From Streptomyces sannanensis (GTDB lineage Bacteria; Actinomycetota; Actinomycetes; Streptomycetales; Streptomycetaceae), in NCBI RefSeq assembly GCF_039536205.1, contig NZ_BAAAYL010000001.1:2976001-3040000 (forward strand): a stretch of DNA of 64,000 nt. The letters are read 5' to 3'. Below the pieces are notes generated by a model. It was given only the letters and a program-made list of their open reading frames with translations. It was not told where the DNA came from and searched no databases. A program made the position numbers and the translations under genes. Below are positions 43,409 through 51,002 of this stretch, in pieces; position 1 is the first letter of the stretch; each line of letters begins with the position of its first letter.

Positions 43409-44984
43409 GTTCGCGCTTTCGTGGGAGGGGGATCACGGCCACCCGCAGGGAGCGGCCCGCCGCCAGGAACACTCCGGTGCAGGCGGCGGCACCCGCCGCG
43501 ACGGCGAGCACGGGCGGGCCGACGAACGCGGCGGCCGCCCAGCCGGTGCCGGTGGCAGCCAGTGCGGCGGCGGTCAGCCGGGCAAGGCGGCCGGCGATCT
43601 GCCGGGTCGCGACGGTGACGGTGTACCGGCCGAGGCCGCGCAGCAGCAGGACGGCGGTGACGGTGATGCCGAAGGCGTTGGCGGCGGCGATGCCGTGCGC
43701 GCCCCAGACATGTGCCAGGGCGAGGCCGGCCAGGACGTTGGCGGCCAGGCCGGCCGCCATGGCCGCTGCCGGGTACCAGGTGGGCCGGGCGGCCGAGAAG
43801 TACGAGCGTACGAGCGCGCCGACGAGGGTGTGGCCGAGCAGACCCAGCGCGTAGACACGCATCACGGAGGCCGTCGCCACCGTGTCGTCCGCGTCGAACG
43901 CACCCCGCTGGAAGAGAATTTCGACGATCTGCGGAGCGCAGGCGACCACGGTCGTGGCGCCGGTCAGCACGACGACGGCGGCCAGCATGAGGTCGCGTTC
44001 CATACGGCGCCCGGCCGCCTCGGCGTCGCCGCGGGCGAGCGCCCGTGCGATCACGGGGAAGGTGATGGTGCACAGCATCATCGCGAGCACCATCGGCATC
44101 TGGGCGACCTTCTGCGCGTAGTTGAGGTGCGAGATGGCCCCGGCGGGCAGCGGGGCGGCCAGGAACCGCTCGACGAGCACCTGCGACTGGCGCCCGGCGG
44201 CGAAGACGATCACCGGCGCGAGAAGTCCGATGCCGAGTCGGGGGCCGGTGCCGCCAAGGCGTCCGGCATCCTCGCGCAGCCTCACTCTCCGCCGCAGCGC
44301 GGGCAGTTGCACCAGGACCATCAGACAGCCGCCGAGGGCCACTCCGGCCGCGGCGGCGCGTACGCCCCAGTGCGGGCCGGCCGTCAGCGCGACGGCGATG
44401 ATCCCGAGGTTGTACGCCACATAGATCGCGGCCGGCAGAGCGAAGCTGCGGTGCGCACGCAGCACGGCGCTGCAGTACCCGGCCAGACCGAAGGTGAACG
44501 CGCAGGTGGCGGTCAGCCGGGTGCAGTCGGCGGCGAGCGCCTGCTCCGGCAGCCCCGGGGCGAGCACCGCGACCAGCCACGCCGCGGCGAGCACCAGCAC
44601 GACCGTCAGCAGGGCGAGGGCGCCCAGCAGCGGAGGCAGGGTGGCCCGCACCAGGGCCTGCACGGGTTCGCGCCGGGCGAGGGCGAGGCTGAACGCCGGT
44701 ACGAGGACGAGCGCCATGGCGTCCTCGATCAGCAGGGTCGAGGCGAACTCCGGCACCGTCCAGGAGACCAGGAACGCGTCGGTCTCGGGCCCGGCGCCGA
44801 AGAGATGCGCGACGGTCTGATCGCGCGCGAGACCGAGCAGCGCGGCGCAGGCGGTGATCGCCCCGGTGATCACCGTGGTCCGGGCGAGCGAGCGCTCCGC
44901 ATGGCGTCGCCGCCCCGCGTCGGGTGGGCGTTCGGGTCCGTCGTCGAGCGCCGGGTGGGCCGGGGCCTGGTGTCCGTTCTTCAT
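43392..44984 (-). CDS. MurJ/MviN-family lipid-linked oligosaccharide flippase (Wzx role)
   Basis: A 530-residue polytopic protein with about 14 spans. The start RTTVITGAITACAALLGLAR, then DQTVAHLFGAGPETDAFLVS, is the MviN/MurJ signature (T-x-x-S-R-x-L-G-x-x-R-D, F-G-A-G-x-x-x-D-A-F). Within this operon, with a priming transferase and polymerase, it is best read as the Wzx-like flippase for the exopolysaccharide unit rather than the essential lipid II flippase. Start choice is complicated by a 141-base duplication: ATG 45125 is in frame, overlaps the polymerase stop (ATGA) and would add 47 low-complexity residues; ATG 44984 gives the normal family start. Confidence 0.88.
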   Translation of the reverse strand: MKNGHQAPAHPALDDGPERPPDAGRRRHAERSLARTTVITGAITACAALLGLARDQTVAHLFGAGPETDAFLVSWTVPEFASTLLIEDAMALVLVPAFSLALARREPVQALVRATLPPLLGALALLTVVLVLAAAWLVAVLAPGLPEQALAADCTRLTATCAFTFGLAGYCSAVLRAHRSFALPAAIYVAYNLGIIAVALTAGPHWGVRAAAAGVALGGCLMVLVQLPALRRRVRLREDAGRLGGTGPRLGIGLLAPVIVFAAGRQSQVLVERFLAAPLPAGAISHLNYAQKVAQMPMVLAMMLCTITFPVIARALARGDAEAAGRRMERDLMLAAVVVLTGATTVVACAPQIVEILFQRGAFDADDTVATASVMRVYALGLLGHTLVGALVRSYFSAARPTWYPAAAMAAGLAANVLAGLALAHVWGAHGIAAANAFGITVTAVLLLRGLGRYTVTVATRQIAGRLARLTAAALAATGTGWAAAAFVGPPVLAVAAGAAACTGVFLAAGRSLRVAVIPLPRKREHAVHS

Positions 44985-45252
44985 GGTGTCGCCGTCCCGG
45001 CCGGGGCCCACCAGGCCGCCAGGCCCGGGCCGATGGCGGTCAGGACCGTCGAGGGGCCGCCGATGTCCGCGTAGAGGAAGTCGACGAGCTGCCGGATCGG
45101 CAGGCCGCAGGTGCCCGTTCTTCATGGTGCCGCCGTCCCGGCCAGGGCCCACCAGGCCGCCAGGCCCAGACCGATGGCGGTCAGGACCGTCGAGGGGCCG
45201 CCGATGTCCGCGTAGAGGAAGTCGACGAGCTGCCAGATCAGCAGGCCGCAGG
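44971..45252. repeat. Tandem direct duplication (2 x 141 bases) at the polymerase/flippase junction
   Basis: Copies 44971-45111 and 45112-45252 differ at only about eight positions. The unit contains the last 45 or so codons of the polymerase gene plus the flippase start codon and MKNGH. Because 141 is divisible by three the flippase frame stays open through the duplication, offering two starts. The left copy's polymerase-derived sequence is no longer part of the polymerase gene. Confidence 0.9.
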
Positions 45253-46432
45253 CGATCAGCCCGCAGTCCTTGCCGCGCACGGTGCGGGACAGCCGGCGCA
45301 GACCGAGCGTGAGCAGTGCGAGCCAGCTGCCGAGCAGCGCGGTCAGGCCCAGCAGGCCCTGTTCGCTGAGGATGAGGAGGTACATGTTGTGCGGTGACAG
45401 CAGCGGCTGCCGTCGGAAGACCGCGCCCGCTCCGGCCGTGTCGCCGCCGGAGGACAGGGCGAGCGAGGCGTGGCTGTCGCGGTACGCGGGGAAGCCCTTC
45501 AGGCCCACTCCTGTGACGGGGGCTTCGCGCCACATGCCGATGGAGGCAACCCACATGGTGTACCGGTCGGTGACGGACCGGTCGGGTGCGTCGGTGACCT
45601 GGGTGATGCTGGCGACGCGTTCCCGGAGGAGTCCGGTGCCGACGCCGAGGCCCACGACGAGCACCACCGCGGCGGCGGTCCCGGCGGCGAGGGCGGGTAC
45701 CGAGATCCGCCGGCCGGCCAGCAGCAGCTGGGCCGTGCAGGCGGCGGCGGTGGCGAGCCAGGCGCCGCGGCTGAAGGACAGGACCAGCGGCAGGACCAGC
45801 AGCGCGGCGCACAGCAGCGCGGCCCGGCGCTGTCCGCGGGAGCGGGGGGCGAGGGCCAGTCCGAGGGCGCAGACCAGGCCGTACCCGACCACGGCGGCCA
45901 TCCCCATGACGTCGGTCGCCCCGAACGTCCCGACCGCGCGGATGTCCTGCCCCATGTACGAGGCGCCGGTACCGGTGACGTACTGGTGGACGCCGACCGC
46001 CCCCTCGGCCAGTGCCAGCGCCACCACGGCGGCGGCGACCAGCCGCGCGTCGCGGCGGTCGCGCAGGAGCAGCAGCAGCGCCGCCGGGACCAGGACGAAG
46101 ATCTGGAGGTGGCGTACCGCCCCGGCCAGGCCTGTCGCGGGGCCGGCGGAGCCGAACACGGCGGCCGTGATGCCGATGACCGGAAGTCCCAGCAGAACGG
46201 CGGCCGTTCGGGTCAGGGGCCGGCGGCGGTCACGCAGCAGACGCAGGACGCAGTGGGCGACCAGCACGGCGGAGGCGGCGTCGGCGAGGGTCGCGCCGGT
46301 GCTTCCGGTGGCCGCGTCGGGTTCGGCGGGGACGGCGAGCAGGGCGACGACGGCGAGGGCCGGGATCAGCGGGGCGTCGGTGTGCGCGAGCCGGGGCCAC
46401 CGGGGCAGCGGGACGGAGGGGGCATGGATCAC
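45122..46432 (-). CDS. O-antigen ligase/Wzy-type polymerase
   Basis: A 436-residue polytopic protein from GTG 46432, with GGAGGGAG upstream. About 10-12 spans and a large loop carrying the Wzy_C-type signature: MWVASIGMWREAPVTGVGLK, then GFPAYRDSHASLAL and LSPHNMYLLILSEQGLLGLT (the P-H-N-x-x-L motif of O-antigen ligases/polymerases). It probably polymerises the flipped repeat unit outside the membrane. It starts three bases from the stop of the priming transferase gene. Its 3' end is the source of the 141-base duplication. Confidence 0.9.
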   Translation of the reverse strand: MIHAPSVPLPRWPRLAHTDAPLIPALAVVALLAVPAEPDAATGSTGATLADAASAVLVAHCVLRLLRDRRRPLTRTAAVLLGLPVIGITAAVFGSAGPATGLAGAVRHLQIFVLVPAALLLLLRDRRDARLVAAAVVALALAEGAVGVHQYVTGTGASYMGQDIRAVGTFGATDVMGMAAVVGYGLVCALGLALAPRSRGQRRAALLCAALLVLPLVLSFSRGAWLATAAACTAQLLLAGRRISVPALAAGTAAAVVLVVGLGVGTGLLRERVASITQVTDAPDRSVTDRYTMWVASIGMWREAPVTGVGLKGFPAYRDSHASLALSSGGDTAGAGAVFRRQPLLSPHNMYLLILSEQGLLGLTALLGSWLALLTLGLRRLSRTVRGKDCGLIACGLLIWQLVDFLYADIGGPSTVLTAIGLGLAAWWALAGTAAP

Positions 46433-46434
46433 GG

Positions 46435-47841
46435 TCAGCTCCCTCCGGGGCGTACCAGGGAGGCGGCGGTGCGCAGCAGGATGCAGATGTCCTGCCACAG
46501 TGACCAGTTGTCGATGTAGTGGTTGTCGAAACGGGACCGGTCCTCGATGGAGGTGTCGCCGCGCAGACCGTGGATCTGGGCGAGTCCGGTGATGCCGACG
46601 GGCATCCGGTGCCGGGACGCGTAGCCGGGGTGGGTCCGGCTGAACCGCGCGACGAAGTAGGGGCGTTCGGGGCGTGGTCCGACCAGGCTCATGTCGCCGC
46701 GCAGTACGTTCCACAGCTGCGGGAGTTCGTCGAGCGAGGTGCGGCGCAGAAAGCGTCCGGTGGCGCTCATGCGCCGGTCCTGTGCGACGCTCCACCGGGT
46801 GGCCGCCTCGTGCTCGTCGGCGGGGCGGAGGGTGCGGAACTTCAGCAGGACGAAGCGGCGGCCGTCCTGCCCGACGCGTACCTGCCGGAACATGATGCCG
46901 GGTCCGTCACAGGCGCGTACGGCGACGGCGCAGGCGAGAAGTACGGGTGCGGCCGCGAGCAGCGCGAGTCCGGCGATGAGCAGATCGAGGAGACGCTTGG
47001 CGGTGGCGCCGGGACGGCGCCGGGCGGCCGGGGCGGCAGGCGGGTCGACGCGGCGGCAGGCGAATCCCCACAGGTGCCCGGCCGTGTCGGGACGCGGGCC
47101 CGCGTGGCGGCGCTGCTGCGCGGGTCCGCCGGACGCGGCGTGGTCGTCGAGGAGCCACACCGTGCAGCCGCACTCGCCGAACAGCCGGACCAGCTCGCCG
47201 CGTTCGGTGTTCACGAGCACGGCGTCGCGCACGGTGCTCCGTATGACGACATGGCGGATGTCCTCCGTGGTGCTGTCGCGGCCGATCGTGCCGACGGGCC
47301 GCAGTCCGTACTCGGGGTGCGCGTCGAGCATCGTGGAAACCCGCCGTACGGATGTCCTGGGGCCGATGACCAGGGCCGGCCGGAGGTGCCGTGCGTTGGC
47401 TCTGGTCCTGTGCGCATGGACGGCGCCGCGCCCGGCGCAGGCCAGCGCCAGATGGAGGGCGGCGCCCGCGGCCAGCGTCGCGGGGGCGAGCGCGTGTGCG
47501 TGCGCGAGAGCCGTGGCCATGGCGCACCAGGCGAACGTCACGTTCCGGAGCAGCGCGGGCAGTACGTCGAGTACGGGCCGGGCGTCGGTGTACGTGTTGA
47601 GGCCGGCGGCGAACAGGACGAGCAGCGGGGCGTACCAGCATGCGCCGACGAGCGAGAGGGTGCCGAACAGGGCTGCGACGACGTCGACGAGCAGCAGCGG
47701 CAGCACCCGGCGGGCCCGGGAGGCCGGTGGCCTGCGCGGCAGTGGGGGAAGCCGGTCGAAGACCTCGCGGGGCGGGACGACCGGGACGACGGTCCGGCTC
47801 TGCCGGGCAGTCTGCGGAACGCTGGTGCTTTCCGTGGTCAC
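46435..47841 (-). CDS. Polyprenyl glycosylphosphotransferase (priming sugar-1-P transferase)
   Basis: A 468-residue protein from GTG 47841, overlapping the stop of the upstream GT4 gene (GTGA). Four N-terminal spans and a CoA-binding-like domain precede the catalytic C-terminus: KRLLDLLIAGLALLAAAPVL, GIMFRQVRVGQDGRRFVLLK, FRTLRPADEHEA, RTSLDELPQLWNVLRGDMSL, VGPRPERP and GITGLAQIHGLRG. This is the WbaP/UPP transferase signature (K-F-R-T-M, DELPQ-x-x-N-V-L-x-G-x-MS-x-VGPRP). It loads the first sugar phosphate onto undecaprenyl phosphate and so starts the polymer. Confidence 0.94.
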   Translation of the reverse strand: MTTESTSVPQTARQSRTVVPVVPPREVFDRLPPLPRRPPASRARRVLPLLLVDVVAALFGTLSLVGACWYAPLLVLFAAGLNTYTDARPVLDVLPALLRNVTFAWCAMATALAHAHALAPATLAAGAALHLALACAGRGAVHAHRTRANARHLRPALVIGPRTSVRRVSTMLDAHPEYGLRPVGTIGRDSTTEDIRHVVIRSTVRDAVLVNTERGELVRLFGECGCTVWLLDDHAASGGPAQQRRHAGPRPDTAGHLWGFACRRVDPPAAPAARRRPGATAKRLLDLLIAGLALLAAAPVLLACAVAVRACDGPGIMFRQVRVGQDGRRFVLLKFRTLRPADEHEAATRWSVAQDRRMSATGRFLRRTSLDELPQLWNVLRGDMSLVGPRPERPYFVARFSRTHPGYASRHRMPVGITGLAQIHGLRGDTSIEDRSRFDNHYIDNWSLWQDICILLRTAASLVRPGGS

Positions 47842-49010
47842 TGGTGGATCCGCTCCCTGCACTCGGGGTGCGGCACGGCGGCCAGTTCGCGGTACACGTC
47901 CGCGACGGCGCCGGCGGTCTGCCGCACATCGTGGGTGGTGAGTACGTGCTGACGGGCCCGGCGGCCCAGCGTGGCCCGCAGCGGGGTGTTCAGCAGGAGC
48001 TCGGTGAGGACTCCGGCCAGGGCCAGATGGTCGCCGGGTGGGGTGAGACAGATGGGCGCGTGACCGGGCGGCAGGCTCTCCCTGGCCCCGTCCACATCGC
48101 TGACGACGACGGCCCGCCCGCAGGCCATGGCCTCCAGCGGGGCCAGTGCCATGCCTTCCCACCGGGACGGCAGGACGACGAGATCGGCGGCGCGGTACCA
48201 GGGCGCGGTGTCGGGCACCGCACCCGCGAACAGCACCGAGGGCCCGGCGGCCGCTCTGAGCCGGCCGGCGTCGGGTCCGTCACCGACGAGCACCAGCCGT
48301 GCCCGCGGCATCCGGTCGGTGACCCGGGGCCAGGCGCGCAGCAGGACATCCTGGCCCTTCTGTCGGCACAGCCGGCCGACGCACACCACCAGCGGCGCCG
48401 AGCGGGGCAGCCCGGCCGTGAGGGGCAGCGCGGCACGGGCCCGGGCGCTGTCGAGGGGACGGAAGTGTCCGAGGTCGACTCCGTTGTGCACGACCGTCCA
48501 GCAGGCGTCGATCCCGGCGCGCTCACCGGTACGCCGCTCCGCCTCGCTGACACAGATCACACGGGCCGTCCACCGGGCCGCGTACCGCTCCCAGCCGCGT
48601 GCGGCGCGCGCGGTGAGCCCTTCGACGGCCTCGAACGACCAGGCGTGCGGCTGGTACACAGTCGGGACACGGCCGCGCAGGGCGAGCCGGGCGGCCAGAC
48701 CGGCCTTCGCGCTGTGGGCGTGCACCAGGTCGGGCGCGATCCTCCGTACGAGCCGGGCGAGTTGGCGGGTCTCGTGGACGACCGAGAGCCCGGGGGCACG
48801 GCCGGCCCTCCAGGGATGGACCTCGGCACCGCGCGCGGCCGCCGCCGCGGCCAGTGTCCCGCCCTCGGGGCAGGCCACGGCCACCCGCACTCCGCCTCGG
48901 GTCTGCGCCTCCACCAGATCGGCCACCACGCGGGCCACTCCGCCGTCGACGGGTCGGCTGATGTGAAGAACCGTCAAATTGAATCGTTCTTCTTGGCGTT
49001 GCTCCTGCAC
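47838..49010 (-). CDS. GT4-family glycosyltransferase, first gene of the exopolysaccharide operon
   Basis: A 390-residue protein. GTG 49010 is chosen because GGGGGAG lies nine bases upstream; GTG 49037 is an alternative without a good site. GT4 signs: NLTVLHISRPVDGGVARVVA, DLVHAHSAKAGLAARLAL, VICVSEAERRTG, VVHNGVDLGHFRP, VVCVGRLCRQKGQDVLLRAW and PSRWEGMALAPLEAMACGRA (the E-x7-E donor site). It likely adds the second sugar after the priming step. All seven genes downstream overlap or nearly touch, so the operon promoter should lie in the 480-base gap to the chaplin gene. Confidence 0.92.
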   Translation of the reverse strand: MQEQRQEERFNLTVLHISRPVDGGVARVVADLVEAQTRGGVRVAVACPEGGTLAAAAAARGAEVHPWRAGRAPGLSVVHETRQLARLVRRIAPDLVHAHSAKAGLAARLALRGRVPTVYQPHAWSFEAVEGLTARAARGWERYAARWTARVICVSEAERRTGERAGIDACWTVVHNGVDLGHFRPLDSARARAALPLTAGLPRSAPLVVCVGRLCRQKGQDVLLRAWPRVTDRMPRARLVLVGDGPDAGRLRAAAGPSVLFAGAVPDTAPWYRAADLVVLPSRWEGMALAPLEAMACGRAVVVSDVDGARESLPPGHAPICLTPPGDHLALAGVLTELLLNTPLRATLGRRARQHVLTTHDVRQTAGAVADVYRELAAVPHPECRERIHQ

Positions 49011-49492
49011 GCGCCGCTTCTCCCCCGCTCCTGACACTCAAAAGGAATCGGCCGCCGTCGGGCGCACCGGGAACCGAACTCAGCGCGCCGCGGCGACATC
49101 GGCAGGAATCAGGGAATTCCACATGACCGGTTCTCCCGATTTCACAACCGAAACAGATCAGAACCCTGGCAGAACGCCGGGCGAAAATCACGGTCGACGC
49201 GCCGCGAATTCCTTCGAGTGATCACGCGTATCCCCGTCCGGTACTTGGTCGTTGAAGTCGCTGCACCACCTGGGCCGAGAAGGGGCCCGGAGCCCCCTTC
49301 TCTCGCCGGCGCAAGACCGCCGGACCCTGCGGAGCGCGCCTGCCGCCGGGTCCGGCTCGCCTTTTCGGCTTGCCGGGCAGGCGCCTTCACTCTTTCGGCA
49401 GCGCAACCCTCACGTTCCGCGGGCGTTGAAGGAAGAGTCGGGCGCCCGTCCGGCAGTGCCTGTTATTCCGTATGACCAAGGAGCACATCCCC
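49011..49492. other. Divergent promoter region between the exopolysaccharide operon and the chaplin gene
   Basis: 480 bases with no supported gene. The part from 49060 to 49250 has several A/T-rich patches suited to promoters in both directions; from 49270 a GGGCCCGGAGCCCCC-type hairpin-prone stretch follows. No operator could be assigned by eye. Confidence 0.4.
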
Positions 49493-49735
49493 ATGTCGCG
49501 TTTCGCGAAGGCTGTTGTCCTGTCAGCCGCGGCTGCCGCCGCTGTCCTCGGTGGCACCGGCATCGCCGCTGCCGACGCCGGTGCGGAGGGCGCCGCCATG
49601 GACTCCCCCGGTGCCGTCTCCGGCAACAACGTCCAGGTGCCGGTACACATCCCGGTGAACGCCTGCGGCAACACCGTCAACGTCATCGGTCTGCTGAACC
49701 CGGCGTGGGGCGCCTGGTGCCACAACGGCTCCTGA
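49493..49735 (+). CDS. Short chaplin
   Basis: An 80-residue secreted protein from ATG 49493, with AAGGAG upstream. A signal peptide (FAKAVVLSAAAAAAVLGGTG) is followed by one chaplin domain: SPGAVSGNNVQVPVHIPVNA, CGNTVNVIGLLNPAWGAWCH. The G-N-x-V-Q-V-P-x-x-x-P-V-N-x-CGN-T-V core and two cysteines match the short chaplins (ChpD-H type), amphipathic amyloids that coat aerial hyphae and lower water surface tension. There is no sortase motif. It stands alone and is terminated by a U-tailed hairpin. Near rodlins and exopolysaccharide genes it fits a surface-coat island. Confidence 0.94.
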   Translation: MSRFAKAVVLSAAAAAAVLGGTGIAAADAGAEGAAMDSPGAVSGNNVQVPVHIPVNACGNTVNVIGLLNPAWGAWCHNGS

Positions 49736-49761
49736 CGGGCGGGGCCGCGAAGCCGCCCTTC

Positions 49762-49797
49762 GACCGCTCTCTCTTCCCGGGAGAGCGGTCTCTTTTT
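49762..49797 (+). terminator. Terminator after the chaplin gene
   Basis: GACCGCTCTC pairs with GAGAGCGGTC and is followed by TCTTTTT. A partial second copy (TCTTCCCGGGTGAGCGGTCT) follows immediately, a local tandem duplication of the stem's right half. Confidence 0.92.
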
Positions 49798-50032
49798 CTT
49801 CCCGGGTGAGCGGTCTCTTTCCGCGTCGCGGCTCCACGGCGTGGCACCACCCCTTCGGCGGCGGTTCCGCACATTCGCCGTCCGGATTTCCACGTCGGCT
49901 CTTGGCTGGTCAGCGAAGGTGAGACCGCCGTGCGAGTGACAAAAAGGTCCGCGATCGCCCGGTTGCCTTATGCGGTGACACCTTTCACGGTGAACGAAAG
50001 GCCCTTACGGGTCTGTATCGAAAGGAAAATCC

Positions 50033-50356
50033 ATGCGCCCCCTGGTATCGCGCCGCATCACCACGTCGGTCCTGTGCGCCGCAGCCCTGCTCGGCATCGC
50101 CGGTCCCGCGTACGCCGCGGCAGACGATTCCCCCCGCAATCCGGCCACCGACACTCCGTCCTCGCCGGCCGACGTCACCCTCGCCCCGGTCCCGGGCCTC
50201 GCACCGCTTCCCTTCCCGATCAAGACTCCGGAGTTCCCCCGCGGCCCGGCGTCCGTGCCGCCGGTCTTCGGCCTTCCGGCGGACACCGCCGCGCCTGTGG
50301 CCAGTGAGCCCGGACTGTCCACCCTGCCGGCTCCCCTGCCGGACCGGCGCATCTGA
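50033..50356 (+). CDS. Small secreted proline-rich protein
   Basis: A 107-residue protein from ATG 50033, with AAAGGAAAA upstream. The signal peptide (ITTSVLCAAALLGIAGPAYA, ending AYAAAD) precedes about 75 residues rich in Pro, Ala and Thr with no cysteine (VPGLAPLPFPIKTPEFPRGP). I do not recognise the family. Together with the next gene it forms a run of small exported proteins next to the chaplin, so it may be a coat or wall-associated peptide. Confidence 0.65.
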   Translation: MRPLVSRRITTSVLCAAALLGIAGPAYAAADDSPRNPATDTPSSPADVTLAPVPGLAPLPFPIKTPEFPRGPASVPPVFGLPADTAAPVASEPGLSTLPAPLPDRRI

Positions 50357-50544
50357 TACGAGGATCCGGACGCCGCGCTTCATTCGGGTGGGGCGACGGG
50401 AAATTCGGCCGTCAGAGAGTTTCCGTCACGCGCAGGGATCGTTACTGATGACGAAGCCGCGCAAGGGCCTGTCCCCATGCCCCTGCGCCGGACGACAGTT
50501 GCTCTCCCGTCGCGCGACGGACGTCGCTCGAGGAAGGATTCCCC

Positions 50545-50832
50545 ATGAAGCCCACGAAGGTTGCTGCGATCGTCGCCGGTTCCCTGATGGCGGCGGGTGT
50601 CGCATCTCCTGCCGTTGCCGTCTCGGGCATGCCGGCCACAAGCCTCAACGGCGCAGTCGGCACCGTGGCCGCCCAGACCCTGCGCGGCGCCCAGCCGCTG
50701 CAGACCCGGATGCTGGACACGTCGAAGGAGGGCTCGCTGGTCAAGGCCGTCTCGGACACGGCGAACACCCTCAACAAGGTGAGGGGCGGGGACACGGGCA
50801 AGCTGCTCGGCGGCCTCCCGCTCGAGGGCTAG
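50545..50832 (+). CDS. Small secreted protein of unknown function
   Basis: A 95-residue protein from ATG 50545, with GAGGAAGG upstream. A signal peptide (KVAAIVAGSLMAAGVASPAV) is followed by a helical-looking mature region (QTRMLDTSKEGSLVKAVSDT, ANTLNKVRGGDTGKLLGGLP) with no cysteine. Similar small secreted proteins occur beside chaplin genes in Streptomyces, but I cannot name the family. Its TAG stop lies at the very edge of a family A palindromic repeat. Confidence 0.65.
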   Translation: MKPTKVAAIVAGSLMAAGVASPAVAVSGMPATSLNGAVGTVAAQTLRGAQPLQTRMLDTSKEGSLVKAVSDTANTLNKVRGGDTGKLLGGLPLEG

Positions 50833-50928
50833 TGCTGTGACCGGAAAGGTTCACCGGCTCACGACGCTCCCCCAGCTACCGCTGGGGGAGCCGCGAGCTT
50901 CCCGGCAAACCTTTCCGGTCACAGCACT
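50831..50928. repeat. Family A palindromic repeat, short perfect copy
   Basis: A 98-base near-perfect palindrome. The arms are AGTGCTGTGACCGGAAAGG and its complement, continuing inward with TTCACCGGCTC against TTTGCCGGGAAGCTC and closing with CTCCCCCAGC/GCTGGGGGAG around TACC. As RNA it would be one long hairpin. It starts within the TAG stop codon of the upstream gene and lacks the interior modules of the 7.4-kb copy. Confidence 0.85.
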
Positions 50929-50943
50929 GGCAATGGCCTCCGA

Positions 50944-50985
50944 TCGGCTCCACGGAACGGGCGTTCCGTGGAGCCGACACTTTTT
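50944..50985 (+). terminator. Terminator downstream of the secreted-protein gene
   Basis: CGGCTCCACGGAAC and its complement around GGGC-type loop bases, followed by CACTTTTT. It reads on the plus strand just past the family A repeat and also lies beyond the stop of the VKOR gene on the minus strand. Confidence 0.85.
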
Positions 50986-51002
50986 CCGGGTGCTCACAGG
51001 GC

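Noticed and set aside
39746..49010. A secondary-metabolite or antibiotic sugar cluster
   Set aside because: The set is a complete lipid-linked polysaccharide pathway (priming transferase, flippase, polymerase, copolymerase), with no polyketide, peptide or deoxysugar genes.
42644..49037. Plus-strand open frames several hundred codons long across the exopolysaccharide operon
   Set aside because: All are antisense to genes with clear motifs and overlapping starts; typical high-GC shadows.
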